Source of the DNA: an uncultured Alphaproteobacteria bacterium
Lineage (GTDB): Bacteria > Pseudomonadota > Alphaproteobacteria > Rs-D84
NCBI GenBank assembly: GCA_944392775.1
Contig: CALXXV010000006.1
Location: 215,270-279,269 of the forward strand
DNA length: 64,000 nt
Direction of reading: 5' to 3'
The stretch's first letter is position 1, and every line of letters starts with the position of its first letter. The position numbers and the translations under genes are program-made. This document shows, piece by piece, positions 1 through 8,993 of the stretch. The notes beneath the pieces are model-generated. The model searched no databases. It saw only the letters and a list, made by a program, of their open reading frames with translations, and had not been told where the DNA came from.

Positions 1-954
1 ACCGTCAGAATCAGATACATATTCTGCAGGTATAATTTGATATAACAAACCTGTTTCGTCATTTGAATAGTAATCAAACAAAGGACGATATTTTTTTCCG
101 ACCAGTTCGCTGCCTTTTAATTCACCAATCTTTTTTGTGGTTGCAAATTGCTTTTCATATGCAGAAAGTCTGGTTTCAGCGATTACATAAACGCTGCCAT
201 CTTCGTCTTGCATGCGCAGATAGTTCATATTTGGGTTTACCGCTAAAGCAGAGTTTGCAGGTAATGTCCAAGGCGTTGTTGTCCATGCTAATACTCTGTC
301 CCCATTTTCTAATTCAAACCAAACAGTGATTGCGTCATCAACGACGTCTTGGTATTCGCTGGATGCTTCGGAATTAGATAAAACGGTACCTAACTTCCAA
401 TCAAACGGGTTAACGCGATAATCTTTATATAATAAACCTTTATTATGAAGTTCTTTGATTGCCCAAATGACGGATTCCATGTAATTTTTATCCATGGTGC
501 GATAACCCTTTTCATCACCGCCATCAACCCAACGACCGATACGTTCAATAAATTTTAGCCATTCATTAGAATAAGTTAAAACGTCATTTCTGCACATATC
601 ACAGAATGCTGCAATACCGTCTGTTGCGACAATATCTTTTGCTTGTCTGCCCTGCTTTTTTTCAACGGATGCTTCTGCGGGCAGTCCATGGCAATCCCAA
701 CCAAGTTCGCGAACAACATGTTTTCCAAGCATAGTTTGATAACGGCCGACCATATCTTTTACAGCGGAAACACCCAAGTGTCCCCAGTGTGGCAAATTAT
801 TTGCAAAAGGAGGTCCGTCATAGAACGAGAAAGGATGCCCTAATTTAGTTTGATTCAAAGACTTATGAAAAGTGTCATCACTTCTCCAGAAAGTCAGCAT
901 TTCTTGTTCCAGCTTTGGAAAATCGGCTTTTGGTTCTGTTTTTGGGTATGCCAT
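1..954 (-). CDS. ileS: Isoleucyl-tRNA synthetase, N-terminal 318 residues (cut by the window edge)
   Basis: Charges tRNA-Ile with isoleucine in the cytoplasm. Reading the minus strand from the ATG at 954 gives an uninterrupted frame to base 1. The class I signature reads PPFANNLPHWGHLGV, followed by WDCHGLPAE, which is typical of IleRS. The ANNLPHWGH form resembles the type 2 (eukaryote-like) ATGLPHYGH rather than the ADGxxHxGH common in bacterial type 1 enzymes; this is from memory of the families. The KMSKS loop and the anticodon domain lie outside the window. A terminator separates it from the upstream tRNA-Thr, so it probably has its own promoter, though I see no convincing one. Identity is secure; the type 2 assignment is moderate. 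Confidence 0.92.
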   Translation of the reverse strand, partial: MAYPKTEPKADFPKLEQEMLTFWRSDDTFHKSLNQTKLGHPFSFYDGPPFANNLPHWGHLGVSAVKDMVGRYQTMLGKHVVRELGWDCHGLPAEASVEKKQGRQAKDIVATDGIAAFCDMCRNDVLTYSNEWLKFIERIGRWVDGGDEKGYRTMDKNYMESVIWAIKELHNKGLLYKDYRVNPFDWKLGTVLSNSEASSEYQDVVDDAITVWFELENGDRVLAWTTTPWTLPANSALAVNPNMNYLRMQDEDGSVYVIAETRLSAYEKQFATTKKIGELKGSELVGKKYRPLFDYYSNDETGLLYQIIPAEYVSDSDG

Positions 955-983
955 AATAAAAACTCCGTTTACGCATGTTATTA

Positions 984-1008
984 TAAAAAACGGGCGCCTA
1001 TGCGCCCC
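984..1008 (-). terminator. Intrinsic terminator between tRNA-Thr and ileS
   Basis: On the minus strand, GGGCGC-ATAG-GCGCCC is followed by GTTTTTTATAAT. It would end transcripts coming from mnmG and tRNA-Thr. The stretch 1009-1119 between it and the tRNA holds no gene that I recognise. Confidence 0.75.
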
Positions 1009-1119
1009 AGCCACGTGCAGAAGCGCGGTGCCAAGTTATTTTATAATAATTATGCTTGTTAATTTCATCAGAGAAAATGTTAATACAGAAAAATAATAAT
1101 TTCCAGTATTTTTTATTTC

Positions 1120-1195
1120 TGGTGCCGGTTATAGGACTTGAACCTACGACCCCCTCATTACGAATGAGATGCTCTACCAGCTGAGCTAAACCGGC
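1120..1195 (-). tRNA. tRNA-Thr (anticodon CGT)
   Basis: The minus strand folds as a full cloverleaf. The 7-bp acceptor is GCCGGTT/AACCGGC, the D arm is AGCTCAGCTGGTAGAGC, and the anticodon loop TTCGTAA gives CGT, reading ACG Thr codons. The T loop is GGTTCAAGTCC, and CCA is encoded. It lies 28 bp downstream of mnmG on the same strand and may share its transcript. Confidence 0.95.
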
Positions 1196-1223
1196 ATACG
1201 TGAAAATATCTTAATATATGTTT

Positions 1224-2876
1224 TTAATTATTTCCACATTTAATTTTACGCAAAACTACCATTATTCCTGCAGGCGTCATACCTGGTATTCTGGATAAGT
1301 CCGCTATGTTTTCAGGACGTGTTGCAGTTAGTTTTTCTATTAACTCGTTTGTTAGACCAGGCAGATTTTTATAATCAAAATTTACAGGTATTTTCATTGC
1401 GGCATCACGCTTATATGATGCAATTTCACGTTCATTTCTTTGAATATAGCCCGCATAAAATTTATCATTTTCTTTTATTTTTTCTGCATGCAGGTCATAT
1501 TTTTTGTTATATTCTTCTTCTGTAATAAGCCCCAGTTTTACAGCCATTTTCCCCAGACGTGCAATTGCATTATCACTACGCAGTGATAATCTGTACTCTG
1601 CACGTGAAGTAAACATACGATAAGGTTCATCAATACCAAGCGTTGTTATATCGTCTATCAGCACGCCAATCATAGCGTTTGTTCTGTCTAGATTTAATGT
1701 TTCTAAATTCAGCGCAAAAGCCGCTGCATTTGCACCTGCAACGATTCCTTGGGCGGCGGCTTCTTCATAACCAGACGTACCATTTATTTGTCCCGCAAAG
1801 AATAGCCCTGAAATATCTTTTGATTCCAAGCATTCATTTAGCACGCGCGCATCTATTGCATCATATTCAATTGCATAACCATAGCGCGCAATTTTTGCAT
1901 TTTCTAAACCTGGTATTGTGCGAATCCATTTATCTTGAATATCTGCACCGAAACTTGTGGATATTCCATTTGGATAAATTAAATCACTAAACAATCCTTC
2001 TGGTTCCAAGAACACATGATGAGTTGTATGTTCTGGAAATCGCATAACTTTATCTTCTAGTGACGGGCAATAGCGCGGACCTGTACCGCGAATATCACCG
2101 TTATACATAGGTGCATTTGATATGTTATCACGGATAATTTTATGCGTTGTCTCATTCGTATGAGTTATATAACAAACTGCGCTATAGTTGTTTTCTGGGT
2201 TTGGTTCTGAAAACCAATCGTGTGGTGTGTCGCCTGGTTGTAACTCGCATACAGAAAAATCAATAGAAGATTTTTCAATACGTGCTGGTGTTCCTGTTTT
2301 AAGACGCATTAAAGAAAACCCAGCATCTTTTAGAATACCAGAAATATTAGTATCAGGTTCTTGATATGTGCCGTCATCTTGTAATCTTCCAGACGGTATT
2401 TTTTCTGCGCCACGTGTGACAAGTCCTTGCAAGAAAGTCCCTGTTGTCAGTACGATTGCACGTGCGTGATATTTTCTATTTACAGTTTTTTCTTTTAAGT
2501 TGAGACCTTCAACTTTTTCAAAAACTATATCTAAGTTTTTATATTCTGACAGAATTTTAACGATTGCATCATGATAAAGTTTTCTATCAATTTGCGCGCG
2601 CAGAGCCTGTGTTGCAGCACCATGCGAAGCGTTCAGCGTACGAAAGTGAATACCTGCCGCGTCTGCAGCTTGCCCCATAACGCCACCCAGTGCATCTATT
2701 TCTGCAACCATTTGAGATTTTCCTGGCCCCCCGATACTAGGATTACAGGACATGGCCCCCAGGTCAGATTTACTTTGGGTAAGTAATAAAGTTTTTGCAC
2801 CCCTACGTGCAGCAGCAGCAGCGGCTTCTACACCGGCATGTCCACCACCGATAACAATTACGTCAAATTCTGTCAT
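1224..2876 (-). CDS. mnmG: tRNA U34 carboxymethylaminomethyl-modifying enzyme MnmG (GidA)
   Basis: FAD-dependent partner of MnmE that installs the (carboxymethyl)aminomethyl group on wobble uridine 34 of certain tRNAs. The N-terminus carries the FAD-binding GGGHAGVEAA motif, then SCNPSIGGPGKS and the ALRAQIDR segment. Later come TGTFLQG, YCPSLEDK, the FAGQINGTSGYEEA flavin-binding block and the SRAEYRLSLRSDNA motif. The C-terminus keeps the RIPGMTPAGI helix. At 550 aa it is clearly shorter than the roughly 620-630 aa usual for the family; the shortening appears to lie in the C-terminal helical part. It is last in the metG-queH-fabD-fabG-mnmG run. In many bacteria rsmG adjoins it; here rsmG is about 18 kb away. 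Confidence 0.95.
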   Translation of the reverse strand: MTEFDVIVIGGGHAGVEAAAAAARRGAKTLLLTQSKSDLGAMSCNPSIGGPGKSQMVAEIDALGGVMGQAADAAGIHFRTLNASHGAATQALRAQIDRKLYHDAIVKILSEYKNLDIVFEKVEGLNLKEKTVNRKYHARAIVLTTGTFLQGLVTRGAEKIPSGRLQDDGTYQEPDTNISGILKDAGFSLMRLKTGTPARIEKSSIDFSVCELQPGDTPHDWFSEPNPENNYSAVCYITHTNETTHKIIRDNISNAPMYNGDIRGTGPRYCPSLEDKVMRFPEHTTHHVFLEPEGLFSDLIYPNGISTSFGADIQDKWIRTIPGLENAKIARYGYAIEYDAIDARVLNECLESKDISGLFFAGQINGTSGYEEAAAQGIVAGANAAAFALNLETLNLDRTNAMIGVLIDDITTLGIDEPYRMFTSRAEYRLSLRSDNAIARLGKMAVKLGLITEEEYNKKYDLHAEKIKENDKFYAGYIQRNEREIASYKRDAAMKIPVNFDYKNLPGLTNELIEKLTATRPENIADLSRIPGMTPAGIMVVLRKIKCGNN

Positions 2877-2881
2877 AGTTA

Positions 2882-3610
2882 TTAAAATCTTCCCATACCA
2901 CCGTTTACATGCAACGTTTGCCCGTTGATATAAGATGCTTCATCAGAGGCTAAGAATACACAGGCATTCGCAATATCTTCTGGTTCGCCAAAGCGACCTG
3001 CAGGTATTTGCGCCAGATAAGATTGCTTTAGTTCATCAGACAGAACGTCCGTCATAGGTGTTTTTATAAAGCCTGGTGCAACACAGTTAGCAGTAATCCC
3101 GCGTGATCCTACTTCTGCAGCAATAGACTTTGTCATTGCAATCATACCACCTTTTGAAGCGGCATAGTTTGCCTGTCCTGGGCCGCCGATTGTGCCGATA
3201 ATGGATGCCATATTTATAATACGACCAAAGCGTTGCTTCATCATAGGCATAATAGCCGCACGGCACATTTTGAAACAAGAACGTAAGTTCGTATTAATAA
3301 CATCATCAAATTGTTCATCTGTCATACGCATCAAAAGAGTATCTTTTGTAATACCTGCGTTGTTAATCAGAACATCGATTTTACCAGCTTTTTCAATAGT
3401 ATTCATAATTAATTCAACTGCCGCACCTTCGGATGCAAGGTCTGCAGGAATTTTGATATAAGAATCATCAAATTCTGTTTCTAACTTTGCTAAATTTCTA
3501 CCAGACACAACAACTGTTGCACCTGCTTCTTTCATTTTTTTAGCAATTGCGCCACCGATACCACCGGTTGCGCCTGTAATTAATGCGACTTTACCTGTTA
3601 AATCAAACAT
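2882..3610 (-). CDS. fabG: 3-oxoacyl-[acyl-carrier-protein] reductase FabG
   Basis: NADPH-dependent reduction of 3-ketoacyl-ACP in type II fatty acid synthesis. The Rossmann glycine motif TGATGGIGGAI lies near residue 13. NNAG is near residue 87, and the catalytic Ser-Tyr-Lys lie in MAS and YAASK near residues 137-156. At 242 aa it has normal length. The ATG follows a clear GGAG ribosome binding site located at the very end of fabD, so the two are translationally linked. fabD-fabG is a conserved pair; acpP and fabF, which often follow, are absent and mnmG follows instead. Confidence 0.95.
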   Translation of the reverse strand: MFDLTGKVALITGATGGIGGAIAKKMKEAGATVVVSGRNLAKLETEFDDSYIKIPADLASEGAAVELIMNTIEKAGKIDVLINNAGITKDTLLMRMTDEQFDDVINTNLRSCFKMCRAAIMPMMKQRFGRIINMASIIGTIGGPGQANYAASKGGMIAMTKSIAAEVGSRGITANCVAPGFIKTPMTDVLSDELKQSYLAQIPAGRFGEPEDIANACVFLASDEASYINGQTLHVNGGMGRF

Positions 3611-3611
3611 A

Positions 3612-4487
3612 TTATATCTCCAATTTTTTTGCTGTCATGTCAGCGCATATACGTACTGTCAATCCTGTTAAAACTGCACCAGGGCCAACTTCGATTGTTT
3701 CTGTTATACCAAGTTCATGCATCTTCAAGACGGATTCACGCCAATGAACACCATGTGTAATTTGATAAACCAATGCTTCTTTTATTTCTGCAGGGTCACT
3801 CATAGGTGCTGCAGTTTTATTAGAAATTAGAATTGCCTGTGGTGCTTTTATTTCAATAGATTCCAGTGCTACGCGCATTTCTTCTGCGGCTGGTGCTTGA
3901 ATTCGACAGTGAACTGGAACAGACAGGGCAAGTGGCATAGCACGCTTTGCACCGGCTTCTTTTGCCAAAGCCATTGTTGCTTCTACAACATCTTTTGCCC
4001 CAGATATAACGACCTGACCTGGGCTATTGTCATTTGCAACATCACAATCTGTTTGCGCACAAATTTCACGAACTTTTTCAATATCTAACCCAAGAATAAC
4101 CGCAGTTAATCCTTCACCGACGGGCACTGCGCGTTGCATAGCATCCCCACGCAGACGAAGCAGTCTTGCAGTATCTGCAACTGATAAGGCGCCCGCTGCA
4201 CATAAAGCGGTATATTCGCCCAAACTATGACCTGCAACATATTCAGTAAGAGGCACACCACTTGCACGTAACATAGCAATAGATACCGCCATAATAGCAG
4301 GTTGAACATTAGTTGTAAGTGTCAGGTCTTCCATAGGCCCATTGAAAATGATATCAGATAATTTTTGATTAAGCGCATCATCAACTTCATCAAATACGGC
4401 GCGTGCCGCAGGATTGTTTTCGTATAAGTCTTTCCCCATACCGACGGCTTGCGAGCCCTGCCCCGGGAAAACAAGAATAGATGACAT
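3612..4487 (-). CDS. fabD: Malonyl-CoA:ACP transacylase FabD
   Basis: Transfers malonyl from CoA to acyl carrier protein to start fatty acid elongation. The sequence shows FPGQGSQAVGMG at the N-terminus, the nucleophile elbow GHSLGEY near residue 92, and the catalytic His in SVPVHC near residue 203. At 291 aa it is slightly short but complete. An AAGGATG ribosome binding site precedes the ATG. It stands between queH (about 30 bp upstream) and fabG and is part of the same minus-strand transcript. Confidence 0.95.
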   Translation of the reverse strand: MSSILVFPGQGSQAVGMGKDLYENNPAARAVFDEVDDALNQKLSDIIFNGPMEDLTLTTNVQPAIMAVSIAMLRASGVPLTEYVAGHSLGEYTALCAAGALSVADTARLLRLRGDAMQRAVPVGEGLTAVILGLDIEKVREICAQTDCDVANDNSPGQVVISGAKDVVEATMALAKEAGAKRAMPLALSVPVHCRIQAPAAEEMRVALESIEIKAPQAILISNKTAAPMSDPAEIKEALVYQITHGVHWRESVLKMHELGITETIEVGPGAVLTGLTVRICADMTAKKLEI

Positions 4488-4518
4488 ATTTACATCCTTT
4501 TTTTAGTTCATACCCAGA

Positions 4519-5049
4519 TTATACTTTGCGCACAGAGAATTCGCAACCGCAATAATTTTGACGATAAAAATTAGAATTTCTGCCAATTTCTTGACGTAAT
4601 TTTTCATCCCATTTAATGGACATATAGCAAACATCGCCCAAAGAACATTGTGCTGCGCGGTCAACTTGTGATTGGTCTTTATGACGTGAAACACCAAATA
4701 CAGATGCGACTGCGTCATAACCATTTTCTTTTGCCCAGCGTCGTGCAAATTCAAATCTGAATTCAAAACACCGACTGCAACGCGCACCGCGTTCTGGTTC
4801 TGTCTCTAATCCGCGTACTGCACCGCGCCAATCTTCATGATTGTAATTCCCAACTGCATACTTAACACCCAAAGATTCACAATACTTTATCTGTTCATTA
4901 AGACGTTTAGTGTATTCCGTTTCAGGAAAAATATTTGGGTTAAAGAACAGCACAATAAAGTCATCAACATCAGGTATTGCACCATCTGCTAATTGCTTTA
5001 TTGCACCCGCACTGCATGGTGCACAACAAGACATCAGAACCAGTTTCAT
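4519..5049 (-). CDS. queH: Epoxyqueuosine reductase QueH
   Basis: Last step of queuosine formation in tRNA, reducing epoxyqueuosine to queuosine. It is the non-homologous alternative to QueG. The 176-aa protein shows the family's cysteine pattern: SCCAPCS at the N-terminus, then FFNPNIFPETEY, CSRCFEFR in the middle and YCGC near the C-terminus; these cysteines bind iron. I chose the ATG at 5049 because it overlaps the metG TGA in an ATGA, the usual sign of translational coupling; an upstream in-frame start would add four residues. Other queuosine genes are not in this window. Confidence 0.9.
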   Translation of the reverse strand: MKLVLMSCCAPCSAGAIKQLADGAIPDVDDFIVLFFNPNIFPETEYTKRLNEQIKYCESLGVKYAVGNYNHEDWRGAVRGLETEPERGARCSRCFEFRFEFARRWAKENGYDAVASVFGVSRHKDQSQVDRAAQCSLGDVCYMSIKWDEKLRQEIGRNSNFYRQNYCGCEFSVRKV

Positions 5050-7049
5050 TTTATTTCCCAAACGCTACCTATTTTTGCATCACTATCCAGTTCTATTATT
5101 TCATCTGCGTTATTGCCCTGTCCCAGTTCTGCAGCGCTGCACATCATACCGAAAGACTCAGTTCCTGCAACTGTGCGCTGGGATATCGGTTTTTTCATTG
5201 TCGGCAGCACGCAACCAACAGGTGCCAATACGCCAACTAAACCAACACGAACATTTGGCGCACCGCATACAATTTGCAAGTCATGGTGTGTACCGTCATC
5301 AACCGTTAAAATATGCAAGTCATCACGTGATGGATGATTTTTTACTTCGATTATTTTAGCAACAACAGGTTTAATACGGTTGTCTTCTTTTTTAGCATAT
5401 TTTTCGGTCAACTCTGCAACGCGCGCATCATCAATTCTGGAAAATAAGTTTTCTGGAACAGTGAAGGCTTCGCCATTTTGAATTCTGCGTTCAAATTCTT
5501 TTGGCCAAGATAAATCGTGCGTGTTGTTAAATACATGCTGTATTTTTTCTGCAGCAGCTGGAATAAATGGGGCAGAAACGCGCGCATACAAGTCTATCAG
5601 TTGAAAGCATTCGTTTAGTACTGCGCCCGCTTGCTGGGCGTTTCCATTTTTAACAAGTGTCCACGGTTCTTTAACAGTCATATATTCGTTACCAATTGCA
5701 TACAACGAACGCAAAGCAACAATAGCAGCGCGGAATTCGCATGCGTCCAGCGCAGCAGTAAGTTCTGCAATTTTTTCGTTTACTTGCGCAGTTAAAGAAG
5801 AATCTAATTCGCCTGCATTTGGAACGGTTAGTCCAAAGTTTTTATCAGTCAATTTGCAAACACGTGAAACAAAGTTACCCAACATACCGTTTAGGTCTTT
5901 ATTAACGATGTCCGCAAAGCGCGCAAAAGTAAAGTCTGTATCATCGGTTTCTGGTGCGGATGCAATCAGTGCATAACGCCAAGCGTCAGCGGGTGCAATG
6001 CTGACAGCTTCGTCCAAGAACACACCACGCTTTTCAGATTTAGAAAACTTACCACCTTCAAAATTCAGGAAGTTCATTGCTTTTAACTGGTCAACTGTTT
6101 TCCAGTTATTTTGCAAAGCCAACTGTTGTTCAGGGAACAAAACCGCATGGAACTTAACATTATCCTTGCCCATAAATTGTGCATAATGACAATCAGGGTT
6201 TTTCCACCATGTTTCCCAGTCTTTATTTGCAGCCTGCGATATAGAAACATAACCCCAAGGCGCATCAAACCAAACATAGAAAACTTTATTTTCGTACCCT
6301 TCTTTATTTACAGGAATACCCCATGACAAATCACGTGTAATAGAATAGTCCAACAGACCGATTTTCTGCCAACCGTATGCGATACTTTTTGCAGTTTTTG
6401 ACCAACCACTTGAATGAGTAGTCAACCAATCGTCCCAAAGCTTTTGCGCCTTTGATGCTAAAAAGAACAGATTTTTTGTTGGGCGTAGTTCAATATTACT
6501 GCTGCCAGATATTGTGCTGCGTGGGTTTAAAAGTTCTGTTGCTTCATATGTCGCACTGCACTTATCACATTGGTCGCCACGTGCCTTGTCATAACCGCAC
6601 TTTGGGCAGGTTCCAATTAACTGACGGTCGGCCAAGAACATATTGTCATCAACCGAGAAAGGTTGCAGTGTTTCACGTTCTTCAATCAATCCCAGCTCAT
6701 CAAGACGAGAAAATAAATCTTGGACTAATTTTTCCTGCAATTCTGTATGTGTACGTCCATAAATATCAAAAGATAAGTTAAAATTACGAACCGCACGTAA
6801 ATGTTTTTCGTAATATTTATTAGAATAATCTATATAAGAAAGCTTTTCCTTCATAGCCCCGACAATGACAGGTGTACCATGTTCGTCTGCCCCACAAACA
6901 TATAATACATCACGCCCACATGCGCGACAAAAGCGGGCATATATATCAGACGGCAGCCAGCACCCAATAAGGTGCCCCAAGTGTAGTTCTCCATTAACAT
7001 ATGGCAATGCAGAAGTAATAAGATATTTTTGTTTATTGTCAGTTGTCAT
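5046..7049 (-). CDS. metG: Methionyl-tRNA synthetase with C-terminal tRNA-binding domain
   Basis: Charges initiator and elongator tRNA-Met. The class I HIGH box is HLGH (residues near 20). A zinc knuckle with two Cys-x2-Cys pairs (CPKC and CDKC) lies near residue 150, and the KMSKS loop appears as KFSKS. The C-terminal 100 residues form an EMAP-II/Trbp111-type domain (IVCGAPNV, MMCSAAELG). At 667 aa it has the long, dimerising form seen in E. coli. An in-frame ATG at 7085 exists but lies inside the terminator hairpin of the upstream tRNA; the ATG at 7049 follows an AAAGGC ribosome binding site and is preferred. First gene of the metG-queH-fabD-fabG-mnmG run. Confidence 0.96.
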   Translation of the reverse strand: MTTDNKQKYLITSALPYVNGELHLGHLIGCWLPSDIYARFCRACGRDVLYVCGADEHGTPVIVGAMKEKLSYIDYSNKYYEKHLRAVRNFNLSFDIYGRTHTELQEKLVQDLFSRLDELGLIEERETLQPFSVDDNMFLADRQLIGTCPKCGYDKARGDQCDKCSATYEATELLNPRSTISGSSNIELRPTKNLFFLASKAQKLWDDWLTTHSSGWSKTAKSIAYGWQKIGLLDYSITRDLSWGIPVNKEGYENKVFYVWFDAPWGYVSISQAANKDWETWWKNPDCHYAQFMGKDNVKFHAVLFPEQQLALQNNWKTVDQLKAMNFLNFEGGKFSKSEKRGVFLDEAVSIAPADAWRYALIASAPETDDTDFTFARFADIVNKDLNGMLGNFVSRVCKLTDKNFGLTVPNAGELDSSLTAQVNEKIAELTAALDACEFRAAIVALRSLYAIGNEYMTVKEPWTLVKNGNAQQAGAVLNECFQLIDLYARVSAPFIPAAAEKIQHVFNNTHDLSWPKEFERRIQNGEAFTVPENLFSRIDDARVAELTEKYAKKEDNRIKPVVAKIIEVKNHPSRDDLHILTVDDGTHHDLQIVCGAPNVRVGLVGVLAPVGCVLPTMKKPISQRTVAGTESFGMMCSAAELGQGNNADEIIELDSDAKIGSVWEIK

Positions 7050-7070
7050 ATTGTTGCCTTTGTTATTTAA

Positions 7071-7095
7071 TAAAAAGGTGCCCAACGGGGCACCC
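7071..7095 (-). terminator. Intrinsic terminator after tRNA-Val(GAC)
   Basis: Minus-strand hairpin GGTGCCC-CGTT-GGGCACC followed by TTTTTATT. It ends the tRNA-Val transcript just before metG. Confidence 0.8.
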
Positions 7096-7168
7096 AGGAA
7101 TCCCGTCAGAAATTTTAGTAAGATTAATTGTACATTCGCATCATTTCTTTTTTTTCATTTTTTTATAG

Positions 7169-7245
7169 TGGTGGGTGGTATTGGACTCGAACCAACGACC
7201 TTTACGATGTCAACGTAACGCTCTAACCAACTGAGCTAACCACCC
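7169..7245 (-). tRNA. tRNA-Val (anticodon GAC)
   Basis: Complete cloverleaf on the minus strand. The acceptor is GGGTGGT/ACCACCC, the D arm is intact, the anticodon loop TTGACAT gives GAC, the T arm is GGTTCGAGTCC, and CCA is encoded. A defective copy lies 83 bp upstream in the same transcript. Confidence 0.95.
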
Positions 7246-7274
7246 AATGTTTTTTCGGTGCTATGTCCAGAAAG

Positions 7275-7328
7275 CCAACGACCTTTACGATGTCAACGTA
7301 CGCGGCTGACCAACTGAGCTAACCACCC
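7275..7328 (-). pseudogene. Degenerate tandem copy of tRNA-Val(GAC)
   Basis: The 5' acceptor strand, D-loop start and whole anticodon arm (GAC loop included) are nearly identical to the intact gene at 7169-7245, shifted by exactly 83 bp. The flanking AATGTTTT is also duplicated. The second D-stem strand is altered (CAGCCGC for TAGAGCG). After GTTGG the T arm and 3' acceptor strand are replaced by unrelated sequence. It cannot form a functional tRNA. Confidence 0.85.
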
Positions 7329-7349
7329 AATGTTTTCTTAAGCGCACAA

Positions 7350-7377
7350 ATTATAGCAAAGAAAAATACGATTGCAA
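7350..7377 (-). promoter_or_regulatory. Promoter of the tRNA-Val(GAC) transcript
   Basis: On the minus strand, TTGCAA (7377-7372), a 16-bp spacer and TATAAT (7355-7350). The predicted start near 7343 lies just upstream of the degenerate tRNA copy. The -35 hexamer is palindromic and is shared with the opposite promoter. Confidence 0.75.
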
Positions 7378-7400
7378 TATCAAAAAGCAGCATTTATAAT
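7372..7400 (+). promoter_or_regulatory. Plus-strand promoter for the structured RNA at 7407
   Basis: TTGCAA (7372-7377), a 17-bp spacer and a consensus TATAAT (7395-7400), with a predicted start near 7407. It shares its -35 box with the divergent tRNA-Val promoter. Confidence 0.75.
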
Positions 7401-7406
7401 ACATAC

Positions 7407-7577
7407 CGCAACAGGTGTTCTGTTGTTGGGCTTACAAACCCATTCAATCAGCGTCAGCGATGGCGAAAAATATCTCCAACTAATTGGTTGGAGTGAGTCT
7501 GAATATATTGAATAAGACCGCAATTTCTGATTGAATTGTTTGTAAACTCCAACCACCTGAATTTTCCGGTGGTTTTT
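7407..7577 (+). ncRNA. Candidate structured RNA (small RNA or attenuator leader)
   Basis: About 170 nt bounded by a strong promoter and an intrinsic terminator, with no ORF. A long stem joins 7432-7451 to 7527-7545 (TTACAAAC with GTTTGTAA, and ATTCAATCAG with CTGATTGAAT), closing a junction that contains the hairpin CTCCAAC/GTTGGAG (7474-7492). The segment GGTTGGAGT (7487-7495) can instead pair with ACTCCAACC (7546-7554), which overlaps the 5' arm of the terminator. That alternative pairing is what an antiterminator would do. I do not recognise it as 6S, SRP, tmRNA or RNase P RNA. Either a free-standing sRNA or a cis-regulator of the small gene at 7605. Confidence 0.55.
7551..7577 (+). terminator. 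Intrinsic terminator of the candidate RNA
   Basis: AACCACC - 10-nt loop - GGTGGTT followed by TTTGTTTG. It lies before the small HTH-like gene at 7605, so any read-through would feed that gene. Confidence 0.75.
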
Positions 7578-7604
7578 GTTTGTTTTAAAATTCAGGGGGG
7601 TGGT

Positions 7605-7796
7605 ATGACAGTTGGGGCGGAAATTGATTCTATTCGCAAGAATTTAGGTTTGTCTGTTATAGATATGTGTAATATTTTTGATGTAAAAGAATCCGAATAT
7701 TTTTTAATCGTTCGGGGGCAATATAAATTAAGTGTCTTTCAATTAATTATGTTTATTTCTTCTGTTAAAAGCCCCTTAAAGTCTATTAAGAATTAA
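7605..7796 (+). CDS. Small HTH-like protein, 63 aa, unknown role
   Basis: A short ORF whose ATG follows a very G-rich ribosome binding site (GGGGGG at 7595-7600). The protein reads as a compact helical domain: IRKNLGLSV, then IFDVKESEYFLIVRGQ, then LSVFQLIMFIS. This has the spacing of an Xre/Cro-type helix-turn-helix, with the second and recognition helices around residues 14-40, but the match is weak. An upstream in-frame ATG at 7536 lies within the terminator/RNA region and is unlikely. It sits between the structured RNA and the terminator shared with mreB. Possibly regulated by attenuation, or itself a regulator; no function is assigned. Confidence 0.5.
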   Translation: MTVGAEIDSIRKNLGLSVIDMCNIFDVKESEYFLIVRGQYKLSVFQLIMFISSVKSPLKSIKN

Positions 7797-7819
7797 AAAA
7801 CCGGCATTTGCCGGCTTTT

Positions 7820-7821
<2 letters not shown>
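7795..7821. terminator. Bidirectional terminator between the HTH-like gene and mreB
   Basis: AAAAAACCGGC-ATTT-GCCGGCTTTTTT. The A and T tracts flank the hairpin on both sides, so it works for both convergent genes; the mreB stop lies in its T run. Confidence 0.85.
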
Positions 7822-8878
<1,057 letters not shown>

Positions 8879-8899
8879 CTAAATTAGTGATTTTTTTGA

Positions 8900-8928
8900 A
8901 CTATAAAGCCTTGAAATAAAAAAATCAA
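8900..8928 (-). promoter_or_regulatory. mreB promoter
   Basis: Minus strand: TTGATT (8928-8923), a 17-bp spacer and TATAGT (8905-8900). The predicted start near 8893 gives a 5' leader of about 24 nt. Confidence 0.65.
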
Positions 8929-8993
8929 GTTTTCCTATATATAAAATGTGCTTTTTTGTTTGATTCTGACAAGATTTTGTTATTATAAGGGGC

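Noticed and set aside
850-1096. Two overlapping plus-strand ORFs in the ileS start region
   Set aside because: They oppose ileS and a terminator and have no protein-like composition; no promoter is seen.
1009-1119. Possible small RNA ending at the terminator between tRNA-Thr and ileS
   Set aside because: The GC-rich stretch is more simply the trailer of the mnmG/tRNA-Thr transcript; I found no convincing promoter.
4910-5359. Plus-strand ORF of 149 codons opposite queH and metG
   Set aside because: It is a shadow of two well-supported minus-strand genes, with no ribosome binding site or domain.
7050-7085. Longer metG start at 7085
   Set aside because: It lies inside the tRNA-Val terminator hairpin and has no ribosome binding site; the ATG at 7049 has one.
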